DNA from: Streptomyces griseomycini
Lineage (GTDB): Bacteria; Actinomycetota; Actinomycetes; Streptomycetales; Streptomycetaceae
Length of the DNA: 64,000 nt
Reading direction: 5' to 3'
Assembly: GCF_014203535.1 (NCBI RefSeq)
Contig: NZ_JACHJI010000003.1
Location: forward strand, 39,609 to 103,608
Of this stretch, positions 18,926 through 27,865 are shown piece after piece. The position numbers were made by a program, and so were the translations under genes. How positions within the stretch are numbered: position 1 is the stretch's first letter; each line of letters begins with the position of its first letter. Below the pieces are notes generated by a model. That model made no database searches, was not told the origin of the DNA, and saw only the letters and a program-made list of their open reading frames with translations.

Positions 18926-21900
18926 AAGGCAGCTCCGTGGTTCGTGTCCGGATGGCGCCAGTCGCCGATGAAGCAGAACGAGCCCCAGTCCCGGAGGGCC
19001 GGGTGGCGGGCGCGGACGGCCGACTGCGCGGCGCGGAAAGCGGCCCGCCGGTCCGGGCTCCGTGCAAGGAACCCGTAGAGCGTCCCGAAGAACTCCGTGG
19101 CCACCTGTGGGTGGACCGGCCACAGGCATCCGATGACGGCCGAGGCGCCGGCGGCCAGGAAGGCGGCGGGCAGACCGCGCAGGTTGTCATTGGCGTCGAA
19201 CCGGCCCAGGGCGGATTCGCAGGAACTCATCGTGACGAGTTCGACGCCCCGCAGGTCGGCTTGAAGGACGTCATGGGCGAAGACACGGCCGTCGTTGTCC
19301 GCGTCCGGTGACAGGAACAGACACTGGTACCACGGTGCCCAGCTGTTGTGCGCGCCGTGCGCGGCCACATGGGCATACCGCGCGTCGGCGAGTTCGCCGA
19401 GCAGTCGCCGTGGGGTCGCCGCGGCTCCCAGCACCGCGTGACCCCCCATCGCCGTGGCGACCTGGGTGGCGTGCGTTTCCAGGGAGTTCTGAGCGACAAG
19501 GCCGTGCGGGACTCCGCCGGCCGCGGACGCGAAGGCCACCAGATTGCGCGAGGGCGGACGGTGCGCGCCGGGCGCCGGTGTCCGCAGGAAGCCCAGGCTG
19601 GGCACCTGGGTGACGGTCCAGTCATCGGCGAGGGAACGGCCGTCGACCTCCAGCAGGTGGTACGGGAGGTAGTGCAGCGGGCCGTTGGGCCAGATGCACA
19701 GGTGCCGCTTTCCCCGAGCCCGCCAGCTGTCCAGTGACTCGGTGAAGCCCGCCAGGTAGCGGACGCTGTCGCCCTTGAGCTGTCTTTCCGCGTCACGGCT
19801 CACCGGCCGGTGCAGCGGGTCCGCGACGACGGCCTGCCGCAGGTCGGCGACGTGAAAGGCCAGCGGGTGGGCGGAGAGACGGTGTCCGGCGCGCGTGAAG
19901 CGGATGAGTCCGGCTTCGAAGTCGGGCAGGAGCATGGTGTGGTGCGCCATGTCCTCGCGAGTCACCGCCATGCCGGACAGCGAGGTCACCGGCCCTTCGG
20001 TGCCGTCCCGGCGGGTGTGGCCCAGATACAGCGAGAGCAGCACCGTGTCCTCGGTCAGCAGCGCCTGCAACTCGTCGGGGAACATCATCGGAATGCCGCC
20101 CGCAGAGGCGGAGGCGAGGAGTTCCCGGCTGATCCACCGGTCCGCGGCGCGCTGCGTGTTGCGGTGCTTCGTCCCGATGTCGCTGCCGGGCTCCGACTCA
20201 CCGGTGCCCACGTAGAAGAGCATCGCCTCGACAGGGGCCGGCAGTTCGGGCTCGCCCGGTGGTCCGGGCAGCCGCGACTCGTCCGCCCTGACACGGGCCA
20301 GCAGCCGCGCGAGGGGTGCGGAGGGGGTGAACGGGCCGGGACGTCCGGTGACGACCGTGAAGTCGCATCCCTTGGCGGCTTGATGCAGGGTCAGCATCAG
20401 GGCGTACGGGATGAGGGGGCCGGACACCGTGGTGGCCAGTTGCTGGTACAGGTCCCGCAGCTTCCAGCCGACGACCTCGTCGATGCCGCCGCGCAGCCGG
20501 ACGGCGGCCGGGATCAGTGCCGCCGCGGCCTCCGCGGCGCTGCTCTCGTCGGCTGCGAGCACATCCTGCAGCGCGGCATCGAGGCTGTTCAGTGCCATGT
20601 CGGTCTGGCCGCACATGGCGTAGGCGGCGAGCGCGTCGGCGAAGTGGTGGGCGGCGGGGACATGTTGTTCCGCCGCCGACATGCGCAGTCCGGCCTTGTA
20701 CGCCAGCGTGCCGCCGAGATAGTCGAGCGCCGGCTGGTGCCGCCCGCACAGCTCCGGAGCCAGCTCCCACGCCTGGGCCACGAGAGTGCGGCCGATCTGC
20801 TCCTCGCCGTTCTCGTGGGCGTGCGCCGCGAGATGGATGAAGGTCGCCGCGCGCTGCTCGGCGGACCAGCCGTCCCGGTCGGCGACGGTGCGGAGGTGTC
20901 CCGCGGTCTTCTCCACCGGAACCGGAAGTGGTTCCGGGGAGCAGCGCAGGCGGTTGTCCGTCAGGCAGTGCACCTCGCTGGTCCAGCGGCGCCGGCGGTA
21001 GGAGTCCCCCGGCAGGTCCGGCAGTTCGTGGTCGGCGCTCTCGATCAGCCGCAGCTCCAGGTCGGGCCGGCCGGCCTCTTCGGCGAGCGTGAGTGCCTCC
21101 GCGAAGATGCTCGCCGCCTCCCGCGTTCCCTGCCGGTCCCGGACGTCGGCCAGCGGCAGGGGCAGCACGTCCTGGAGGTCGGCGGGCAGCGAGAGCTCGC
21201 CCAGGCGACACAACACTCTCAGCAGGTACAGATGGGTGAGGGGGTCCGCGACCGGGTCCAGCACGTCGAACGCCTCACGGACGGCCGCCCGGATCTCCTC
21301 GTCGTGCGATTCCTGCCGGAGACCGGCCAGCACGGACAGGGCCTCGGCCAGCGCTTTGAGAACACGACCACGCCGGTGCCCCCGCGACAGGGCAACGGCC
21401 TCGCGCAGAAACAGGATCGCCTCCTCGACGGCGACCGCAGGCGGAGGCATCTCCGCGGTATCCGGTGCGGCGGAATCGTCGGGGTGGACCGAGCGGTGCC
21501 GAGCCCGGCGGTCGCGCCACAGGTCGTGGGCCGACTCGAAGGTCAGCCCTGACGTGTTCCCCACATACGGGCTGAGGCGCAGCAGTCCCGCGACGAACAG
21601 TGTCTCCGCCAGTTCGGCGACGTCCTCGGCCCGGCCGCTGTCGCGCAGCACGGCGATCTGTTCGTCCGCCACGGCGCAGGCGCGCCGGAAGAGCAGTCCG
21701 TCGGCCATGTCGACCAGTGCGAGCCGTCCTGCCTCGACGTAGGCGTCGGCCGCCCGCCACCAGGGCGTTCCCGGCCTGGCGGCCCAACGGGGGCGCGCGG
21801 CCTCCAGCGCGAGGGTCAGCGCCGGCACAGCGTCGCGCGGGCGGCCGTCCGCTACGTGGCGTAAGGCCTTTCCCACCACGGTCAGCAGGGCGGCCTCGGA

Positions 21901-23052
21901 GAGCACGAGGGACTGGTCCCGCACCCGGCGTACGGCTTCGTCCTCGGTCACGACCCGTGCCGTGAGCTGTGAGGCGAGACCGCCCAGAGCGCGCGCCTGT
22001 CGACGGACCTCGGGATCGTCCGGACCGGGCGCTGCGCCGCCTCCGGCTGCGACGGGGCCGCCGGGCTGCGCGTCCCCGTCGGCCCTGCCGGCCCTCCTGG
22101 CACGCGAAGTGCACTCGAGGAGAGCGCTCATCACGGTGCTCAGGTTGGCCAGGTGAACCTCGCCCCCGGCCCCGTCCGTCAGGTCGACCGCCTCACGCAG
22201 CCACCCCACCGCCTCGCGGAGCACGGCCATGACACCGTCCTCGTCCCCCGCCGCCTTCGCCCGCGCATCCGCGCGACGGCCGAGTGCCGCACCGAGTTTG
22301 CCTGCTGCACTCGCGTACACGGAGGTGTCCCCGGCGGCGTCCACGAGAGCCTGCCGGTACGTCCTCTCGGCCTGAACGAGATCTCCTTCGTCCCCCGCGA
22401 CCTCGAAGCGCCGTACGAGGGCATCGGCGTAGGCCGTCAGGCGCTTCGCGCGCCCCCGGGCCGACGGCTCCGGATGCGCGGCGGTCCGCGCCAGCAACTC
22501 CACCGCTGCGTCGGCGTCGGCGTTCCGTTCCGCCGGGGGACGGCCGGGGAGAGCCGCTCGCTGTTGGAGCGCGAGGGCGTGCAGGACGTCCCGGTACGTG
22601 GTGTCAGAGCTGTCAGCAACGCCCCTGATCAGACCGACGGCCTGGTCGAGGGCGGCGGCGTCGCCTCTTTCCTCCCCGTCGGCGATCAGATCCGCCGCGT
22701 GCTCCAGCGGGTCGCTCCACGGGTCGTACCCGGTCTCTTTCACGAGCAGGGGCCACAGCGAACGCGGCACGCGCCGGCGATCGACCAGGAAGAGCAGGCC
22801 GTACGCCCTCATGGCTGTCTCGCGGTCCCCGGCCGCACGGGCGTCGTCCGTGTGCGCCGCGGAACGAGCCCGGTAGAACCGGGCAAGGGCGTGCAGGACG
22901 TCGGGACCGGCCTCCTCGGGATGCCCACCGAGCGGGTCGAAGAGCTCCACCGCGAGGGCCAGGGCATCGTCGCCGAGCACCCACCGCGGGTCGCCGGTTC
23001 CGGTGAACTTCCTCACGCGGGCGATCAGTTCACTGAGGCGCGCATCCTCCAC
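18922..23052 (-). CDS. TPR-CHAT protein (putative caspase-like protease), TTA-containing
   Basis: In this 1376-residue protein, residues about 30-960 are Ala/Leu-rich helical repeats of tetratricopeptide type. The last 280 or so form a CHAT (caspase HetF associated with TPR) domain. The putative catalytic dyad is His1232 in YAHVAAHGAHN and Cys1278 in TMSSCESALG; the downstream LPAAFLAAGASAVIGCLWPV and WGSFCFIGDWR are also CHAT-like. CHAT proteases act in conflict and cell-death systems. No membrane or nucleotide-binding domain is seen. Leu397 is a TTA codon (21862-21864), implying bldA control. GTG start with GGGGGAACC just upstream. It is followed by a coupled 247-residue partner. Confidence 0.88.
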   Translation of the reverse strand: MEDARLSELIARVRKFTGTGDPRWVLGDDALALAVELFDPLGGHPEEAGPDVLHALARFYRARSAAHTDDARAAGDRETAMRAYGLLFLVDRRRVPRSLWPLLVKETGYDPWSDPLEHAADLIADGEERGDAAALDQAVGLIRGVADSSDTTYRDVLHALALQQRAALPGRPPAERNADADAAVELLARTAAHPEPSARGRAKRLTAYADALVRRFEVAGDEGDLVQAERTYRQALVDAAGDTSVYASAAGKLGAALGRRADARAKAAGDEDGVMAVLREAVGWLREAVDLTDGAGGEVHLANLSTVMSALLECTSRARRAGRADGDAQPGGPVAAGGGAAPGPDDPEVRRQARALGGLASQLTARVVTEDEAVRRVRDQSLVLSEAALLTVVGKALRHVADGRPRDAVPALTLALEAARPRWAARPGTPWWRAADAYVEAGRLALVDMADGLLFRRACAVADEQIAVLRDSGRAEDVAELAETLFVAGLLRLSPYVGNTSGLTFESAHDLWRDRRARHRSVHPDDSAAPDTAEMPPPAVAVEEAILFLREAVALSRGHRRGRVLKALAEALSVLAGLRQESHDEEIRAAVREAFDVLDPVADPLTHLYLLRVLCRLGELSLPADLQDVLPLPLADVRDRQGTREAASIFAEALTLAEEAGRPDLELRLIESADHELPDLPGDSYRRRRWTSEVHCLTDNRLRCSPEPLPVPVEKTAGHLRTVADRDGWSAEQRAATFIHLAAHAHENGEEQIGRTLVAQAWELAPELCGRHQPALDYLGGTLAYKAGLRMSAAEQHVPAAHHFADALAAYAMCGQTDMALNSLDAALQDVLAADESSAAEAAAALIPAAVRLRGGIDEVVGWKLRDLYQQLATTVSGPLIPYALMLTLHQAAKGCDFTVVTGRPGPFTPSAPLARLLARVRADESRLPGPPGEPELPAPVEAMLFYVGTGESEPGSDIGTKHRNTQRAADRWISRELLASASAGGIPMMFPDELQALLTEDTVLLSLYLGHTRRDGTEGPVTSLSGMAVTREDMAHHTMLLPDFEAGLIRFTRAGHRLSAHPLAFHVADLRQAVVADPLHRPVSRDAERQLKGDSVRYLAGFTESLDSWRARGKRHLCIWPNGPLHYLPYHLLEVDGRSLADDWTVTQVPSLGFLRTPAPGAHRPPSRNLVAFASAAGGVPHGLVAQNSLETHATQVATAMGGHAVLGAAATPRRLLGELADARYAHVAAHGAHNSWAPWYQCLFLSPDADNDGRVFAHDVLQADLRGVELVTMSSCESALGRFDANDNLRGLPAAFLAAGASAVIGCLWPVHPQVATEFFGTLYGFLARSPDRRAAFRAAQSAVRARHPALRDWGSFCFIGDWRHPDTNHGAAL

Positions 23053-23202
23053 GGTTCCCCCGATCCGTCAGACGACTCATCGTAGCGAGGGTGACACAGG
23101 CGGATCGGACGCACCGTCGATCCACACGGAGGCCCCGCCGAGGACGGAGGGCCTGACGCGGGACGTCGGACCGGCACCCGAGTCGATCTCCTCCGACCCG
23201 TC

Positions 23203-23391
23203 GACGGCCGGAAGGCGGACCGGTGGCGGCGGGCGCCGAAGGGCGCGATCGTCGACGCGGTCGAGCCGCGGATCCGCGTGCTGCCGGAACAGCGGCCGGA
23301 CCCGCCGGGGCCGGTGATCGCCGAGCGGATCGGCCGGACTCGGAGCATGACCGCCGGCTCGGTCAGGTGGCTGGAGAACGCCGCGTCCGGC
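23203..23391 (+). pseudogene. Remnant of an IS21-type transposase (IstA-like)
   Basis: Frame 1 reads RRAPKGAIVDAVEPRIRVL followed by PVIAERIGRTRSMT, which matches my memory of the segment after the helix-turn-helix in IS21-family IstA transposases (RRAPxGxIVDAVEPxIRxLL ... VIAERIGW). Only about 60 residues remain, without start, catalytic DDE core or terminal repeats. A second weak hint, VVHSDDGAHHS near 23614-23648, resembles the HSDxGSQY motif of IS3-type transposases. The rest of the 672-base gap from 23053 holds no intact gene. Confidence 0.6.
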
Positions 23392-23656
23392 GGCCACGAC
23401 CTCGCCGCGCTGCAGCAGCACCGGACAGCGGTCGCCGACGAGCCGGCACCGCTCGTGGCGGTCTCCCGCAGCGGGACCGGCCGTTCCGGCCTTCGGGCGG
23501 CGTACGGCCCCGGGGGACTGCTCGGAGCTCGGCGCAGGGGATGAGCGGGAACCGAGCCCCGGCGGTGCGGTTCCGGTCGCGCTCAGCGCCGCCCGCCGGC
23601 GTAGGGGGCCGGACCGGGTGGTGCACAGCGACGACGGGGCCCACCACTCTGGACAC

Positions 23657-23673
23657 ATACCCCTGGGGGGTAT
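23657..23673. promoter_or_regulatory. CsoR-type copper operator
   Basis: ATACCCCTGGGGGGTAT is a near-perfect dyad matching the CsoR recognition pattern TACCC-N5-GGGTA known from Streptomyces and mycobacteria. It lies about 50 bases upstream of the DUF4396 gene at 23725. CsoR releases such sites when Cu(I) binds, so the downstream genes are probably copper-induced. No csoR gene is in the window. Confidence 0.75.
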
Positions 23674-23724
23674 ACATTGAGGACAGATGGAGCCCTCGGT
23701 GGGTCATGCCGGACGGGACAGGGG

Positions 23725-24297
23725 ATGAAGGTCATGGAGCACACCGGTCATCACGGCGGGACCGCGCAGGACCACGCCGCCCACGGAAATCACGCAGGTC
23801 ACGAGAGCCACGGTCACGCCGGCCACGCGGCGCATCACGGCACCCACGGCGCCCGCCCCGGGGCTTCGTGGTCCACGGCGGTGAAGGCGACCCTGCACTG
23901 CCTGACCGGCTGCGCCATCGGCGAGATCCTCGGCATGGTCATCGGCACCGCGCTGCTGTGGGGCAACGTGCCCACCATGGTCCTGGCGATCGCGCTGGCG
24001 TTCCTGTTCGGCTACTCGTTCACCCTGTTCGCGGTGGTCCGGGCGGGCCTGGACCTCAAGTCCGCGATCAAGGTGGCGCTGGCCGCCGACACCGTCTCGA
24101 TCGCGGTGATGGAGTTCGTCGACAACGGCATCATCGCCCTCACCCCGGGCGCGATGGACGCCCACCTGTCCGACGGGCTGTTCTGGTCGGCCCTGCTCGG
24201 CGGGTTCGTGGTCGCCTTCCTGGTCACCACCCCGGTCAACAAGTGGATGATCGGCCGCGGCAAGGGCCACGCCGTCGTCCACGCCCACCACCACTGA
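23725..24297 (+). CDS. His-rich DUF4396 membrane protein, probably copper-responsive
   Basis: The 190-residue protein has a histidine-rich N-terminus (about 13 His in the first 45 residues), then four or so membrane helices in the DUF4396 pattern (HCLTGCAIGEILGMVIGTAL, FLFGYSFTLF, FVDNGIIALTPGA, GFVVAFLVTTPVNKWMIG), and a C-terminal HAHHH. DUF4396 has no assigned biochemical role. The CsoR-like operator upstream and the Cys-rich storage protein downstream suggest copper handling or export. ATG at 23725 is used; ATG at 23734 has equal ribosome-site support. Confidence 0.85.
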   Translation: MKVMEHTGHHGGTAQDHAAHGNHAGHESHGHAGHAAHHGTHGARPGASWSTAVKATLHCLTGCAIGEILGMVIGTALLWGNVPTMVLAIALAFLFGYSFTLFAVVRAGLDLKSAIKVALAADTVSIAVMEFVDNGIIALTPGAMDAHLSDGLFWSALLGGFVVAFLVTTPVNKWMIGRGKGHAVVHAHHH

Positions 24298-24475
24298 GCA
24301 CCGGACCGGACCTCGCGTCCGGGGCGCCGCGGAGGGATCCGGGGCGCCCCGGACGTGTTTGCGTTCCCCGGTCGGGCCAACCCGGGAGGGGTCGAGAGCC
24401 GAGAGCGGACGAGGCGCGGCCACCCCGGCCGCCCCGCCCCTCGGCGCCGGATCCGCCGATCCGAGGAGGCGACCG

Positions 24476-24886
24476 ATGACGACGACCGTCAGGGACATGC
24501 TCGCGACCTACCCGGCCGACCTGGGGCAGGTGGACCGCGACAAACTCACCCGGTGCATCGAGGAGTGCGTCGCCTGCGCCCAGGCGTGCACGGCGTGCGC
24601 GGACGCCTGTCTGTCCGAGGGCATGGTCGGAGACCTCGCCAAGTGCATCCGCACCGACATGGACTGCGCCGACGTCTGCAACGCCACCGCCGCCGTCCTG
24701 TCCCGGCACACCGGCTACGACGCCAACGTCACCCGCGCGATCCTCACCGCGTGCGCCACCGCCTGCAGGGCCTGCGCCGACGAGTGCTCCCTGCACGCCG
24801 ACCGGCACGAGCACTGCCGTCTGTGCGCCGAGGCCTGCCGCTCGTGCGAGCAGGCGTGCCACGAGCTCCTCCACGCCCTCGGCTGA
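24476..24886 (+). CDS. Cytosolic copper storage protein (Csp3/DUF326 type)
   Basis: The 136-residue four-helix-bundle protein has 18 cysteines spaced as CxxxC and CxxC along the helices (ECVACAQACTACADAC, CATACRACADEC, CRLCAEACRSC). This is the signature of Csp proteins, which line the bundle core with thiols to bind many Cu(I) ions. There is no Tat or Sec signal, so it is the cytosolic Csp3 class. The ribosome site GAGGAGG before the ATG at 24476 decides the start. The 178-base gap from the DUF4396 gene leaves open whether they share the CsoR-controlled transcript. Confidence 0.88.
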   Translation: MTTTVRDMLATYPADLGQVDRDKLTRCIEECVACAQACTACADACLSEGMVGDLAKCIRTDMDCADVCNATAAVLSRHTGYDANVTRAILTACATACRACADECSLHADRHEHCRLCAEACRSCEQACHELLHALG

Positions 24887-24929
24887 CGACGCCCCGTCTG
24901 CGGAGCGGCTCGGCGGGTAACCGCGTCCC

Positions 24930-25832
24930 ATGGGCGACATCCTCGTGGGCACCTGTTCGTGGACCGACCGGGCCCTGGTCGGCAGCGGCTGGTACCCGGC
25001 GGGACGGCGGGACGCCGAGGGGCGGCTGCGGTACTACGCGGAACGGTTTCCCGTCGTGGAGGTCGACGCGTCGTACTACGCCCTGCCCTCCGAGCGGAAC
25101 AGCCGGCTGTGGGTGGAGCGGACCCCCGACGGGTTCGTGTTCGACGTCAAGGCGTTCTCCCTGCTGACCGGGCATCCCACACGGAGTGCGGCGATGCCCG
25201 GCGGGCTGCCGCCCGACGCGCGCGACCCGGCGGTGCTGGACGAGGTGTGGGCGCGGTTCGCCGAGGGGATCGGGCCGCTGCGCCGGAGCGGGCGGCTGGG
25301 GAGCGTGCTGTTCCAGTTCCCGCCGTGGTTCAAGGCCGGCGCGCGGGCCGAGGAGGCCCTGGAGGAGTGCGCGCGGCGGGCCGCCGGCTGGCCCCTCGCC
25401 GTGGAGTTCCGGCACCCCTCGTGGTGGGAGGCGGGGCGCGCCGAGGCCACGTCCGCGCTGCTCGCCCGGTGCTCGATGGCCGCCGTCGGCGTCGACATGG
25501 TGCAGTCACTGCCCTCGTCCGTACCGCCGGTCACGCCCGTCACCTCGCCCCGCCTGTCCGTGGTGCGGTTCCACGGGCGCAGCGGCGCCTGGGGCACGGG
25601 CAGCAAGGAGGACCGGTTCCGGTACGCGTACGGGGCGGACGAACTCGGGTCGTGGGTGCCGAGGTTGCGCCGGCTGGCCGATCGGGTCGAGCAGGTGCAC
25701 GTGCTGTTCAACACGTGCTGCGGGGACGCCTCCGTGCGGGCCGCCGAGCTCATGAGCGGACTGCTCGGGCGGCCCGTCGACGGGCGGCCCGTCGACGGGT
25801 GGTCCGCCGCCGGGCGGTCCGTCAGCGGGTGA
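24930..25832 (+). CDS. DUF72 domain protein
   Basis: This 300-residue protein opens with ILVGTCSWTDRALVG and contains FDVKAFSLLTGHP, VLFQFPPWF and VEFRHPSWW, all typical of the DUF72/YecE TIM-barrel family, whose function is unsettled. The C-terminal 25 residues are a low-complexity extension (RPVDGRPVDG..., AAGRSVSG) made by short imperfect repeats that run to the stop. It lies 43 bases after the copper storage gene but is probably an older chromosomal gene. Confidence 0.88.
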   Translation: MGDILVGTCSWTDRALVGSGWYPAGRRDAEGRLRYYAERFPVVEVDASYYALPSERNSRLWVERTPDGFVFDVKAFSLLTGHPTRSAAMPGGLPPDARDPAVLDEVWARFAEGIGPLRRSGRLGSVLFQFPPWFKAGARAEEALEECARRAAGWPLAVEFRHPSWWEAGRAEATSALLARCSMAAVGVDMVQSLPSSVPPVTPVTSPRLSVVRFHGRSGAWGTGSKEDRFRYAYGADELGSWVPRLRRLADRVEQVHVLFNTCCGDASVRAAELMSGLLGRPVDGRPVDGWSAAGRSVSG

Positions 25833-25851
25833 TCCGTCAGCGGGTGGTCCC

Positions 25852-27792
25852 TCAGCGGGTGATCCGCACCTGCCGCGACTCGCTCACCTGGTCCAGTTCG
25901 GACACCCTGATCGTCGCCTTCATCGTCCAGGTGCCCTCGAGGGGCAGGTCGAGGTCGCTGGTGGCCCAGTAGCCGCCCCGGTCGGTCAGCCCGGCGTCGA
26001 TGGGCCCGATGTCCCTCGCGGCGAGGGTGAAGGACAGCCTCAGCTCCGGGATGATCCTCAGGCTGCCGTCGGCGCCGAAGACCACCGCCTGGACGCCGTT
26101 CTCGCCCACCCGGCCCGGGTCCAGCGTGATCTGCACCCGGCCCGTGCCGCCGGGGACGCCGACGTCGTAGGGGATCGTGACCACCGACGCCCCGGGGAGA
26201 CCGGCCACCGGACCCGCCCCGGCGGCCTCGGCCTCGGCGCGGGCGGGGAGGGTGCCGGTCAGCACCGTCGTGACCAGCAACACCACGATGCCCACGGCCA
26301 CTTCGACCAGCACGGACAGCCGCAGGGCCCGACGGCGGCGGTCCGGTCCGTCCGGGTCGTGCGGCCCGTCCGGCGGTGACGGCTGTTCACCGGGGTCCGT
26401 GTCCCGGCGCCCGGCCTCCGGGCCCCCTCCTGCCGCCCCCGCCGGTCCTGCCGGTCCCGCCGCTCCCACCGGCTCCGGCACCCGCTCCGCCACCGCCACC
26501 GGCGCCTCCGCCGTCACCAGGCGTGCCGTCCAGCGGCGGGAGAGCCCCGCCACCAGCAACAGGCCGGCCGTCACGACGAGTTTGACGGTCAGGGTCCTGC
26601 CGTACGACGTCTCCGTGAGCGCGGCCCAGGAGCCGAGGCCGCGCCAGGACTGGTAGACGCCGGTGACGACGAGGACGGTCACCGAGGCGAAGGCCAGGCG
26701 GGAGAAGCGGGCGACCGTGGTGGCGGGCGGCGGGGTCCTCGCCCGGTACAGGGTGAGGAGCAGGGCCGTCAGACCGCCGAGCCAGCACGCCGTCGCCAGC
26801 AGGTGCAGCACGGACGACGTCATCGCCAGCGGGACCTGGATCCCGGCGGAGGCGTGCTCGGCCGCCGCCCAGGTCAGGGCGAGGCCGACGGACAAGGCGG
26901 CGCCCGCCGCCAGGTGCGCGCGGGACACCCGGTCCGGTCCCGGCGCACGGCGGCGGGAGGCCCACAGGAGCGCCGCCGCCGTCAGCAGGAGCAGCGCCAG
27001 CCGGGTCAGCAGGGCGGTCCCCGGGCGGCCGGCGAGGGTGCGGGCGGCCGCGGAGGCGTCGAGGGCGGTGCCCGGTGCCGTCCCGGCCTCGTACGGGGCG
27101 CGCAGGACGAGGAGGACCACCGTGGCCGTCAGCAGCGTCCACCAGCCGGTGAGCAGCGGCAGCCGCAGCGGGGCCGGGTCCGGCGGCCGGCACAGGGCCG
27201 CGAACGCCGCCGTGCCGATGAGCAGGGCGGCGGCGATGTACGCGAGATGGCGGGCGGTGTCGTAGAGGCTCGTGGTGACCGGGTGCCCGGCCCGCTCCGC
27301 GGGCACCGCCGGCGCGGTGGGCGAGGGCTTGCCGACGGAGAAGGTGAAGGCTCCGGAGACCGGGTGGCTGTCGGCGGAGACCACCCGCCAGGCCACCGTG
27401 TAGGTGCCCTCGGCGAGCCCGCCGGGCAGGCCGACCCGGGCGGTGTCGGAGGCGCCGTCCGCGTGCCGCGGCTCGCCCAGGCTCACCCGGCGGTTGTCGG
27501 GGCCGTAGACGCGGAAGGAGTCCTCGAGCAGACCGACGGACTCCGTGAAGGTCAGGGTGACGTGCCGTGGGGCGGACGCGACGACGCTTCCGTCCTCGGG
27601 GTCGCTGCCGCGCAGCGCGGCGTGGGCGCTCGCCGGGGCCGCGCCGCCGAGGAGGAGCAGGACCAGCACGGCACCCAGCAGCACCAGCCGCCGGGCTCCG
27701 CGGCCCGTGACCCCGGCCCGCCGGCCCCCGTCCGCCGCCGCCCCGGCCCACCGGCCCCCGTCCGCCGCCGCCCCGCTGCGCCGTCGCTCCAC
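25852..27792 (-). CDS. CopC-CopD fusion copper resistance protein
   Basis: About 646 residues. After a signal helix (LVLLGAVLVLLLLGGAAPASA) the mature protein starts at HAALRGSDPEDGS, giving the N-terminal His that binds copper in CopC domains. The CopC domain continues to VSADSHPVSGAFTFSVG, followed by about eight to nine membrane helices of CopD type, a Pro/Gly-rich cytoplasmic loop, and a C-terminal extracellular YtkA-like beta domain. It probably binds and imports copper. Start: GTG at 27792 with GGGAGG upstream; a TTG seven codons earlier is possible. The N-terminal AAADGG repeats are low complexity. Confidence 0.87.
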   Translation of the reverse strand: MERRRSGAAADGGRWAGAAADGGRRAGVTGRGARRLVLLGAVLVLLLLGGAAPASAHAALRGSDPEDGSVVASAPRHVTLTFTESVGLLEDSFRVYGPDNRRVSLGEPRHADGASDTARVGLPGGLAEGTYTVAWRVVSADSHPVSGAFTFSVGKPSPTAPAVPAERAGHPVTTSLYDTARHLAYIAAALLIGTAAFAALCRPPDPAPLRLPLLTGWWTLLTATVVLLVLRAPYEAGTAPGTALDASAAARTLAGRPGTALLTRLALLLLTAAALLWASRRRAPGPDRVSRAHLAAGAALSVGLALTWAAAEHASAGIQVPLAMTSSVLHLLATACWLGGLTALLLTLYRARTPPPATTVARFSRLAFASVTVLVVTGVYQSWRGLGSWAALTETSYGRTLTVKLVVTAGLLLVAGLSRRWTARLVTAEAPVAVAERVPEPVGAAGPAGPAGAAGGGPEAGRRDTDPGEQPSPPDGPHDPDGPDRRRRALRLSVLVEVAVGIVVLLVTTVLTGTLPARAEAEAAGAGPVAGLPGASVVTIPYDVGVPGGTGRVQITLDPGRVGENGVQAVVFGADGSLRIIPELRLSFTLAARDIGPIDAGLTDRGGYWATSDLDLPLEGTWTMKATIRVSELDQVSESRQVRITR

Positions 27793-27865
27793 GTCGTACC
27801 CGCCTCCCGGCAATCCGGCTCCGGGTTACGTACGGATGCGGGGCCCGGCGTGCTCACCGCGCGGC

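Noticed and set aside
16934..24475. An integrated element with att sites at tRNA-Ser(GGA)
   Set aside because: No second copy of the tRNA 3' end and no integrase gene was found, so only an accessory region, not a defined element, is claimed.
23223..24479. A 418-codon plus-strand frame through the DUF4396 gene
   Set aside because: It is a shifted-frame shadow; DUF4396 in the neighbouring frame has membrane helices, family motifs and a ribosome site.
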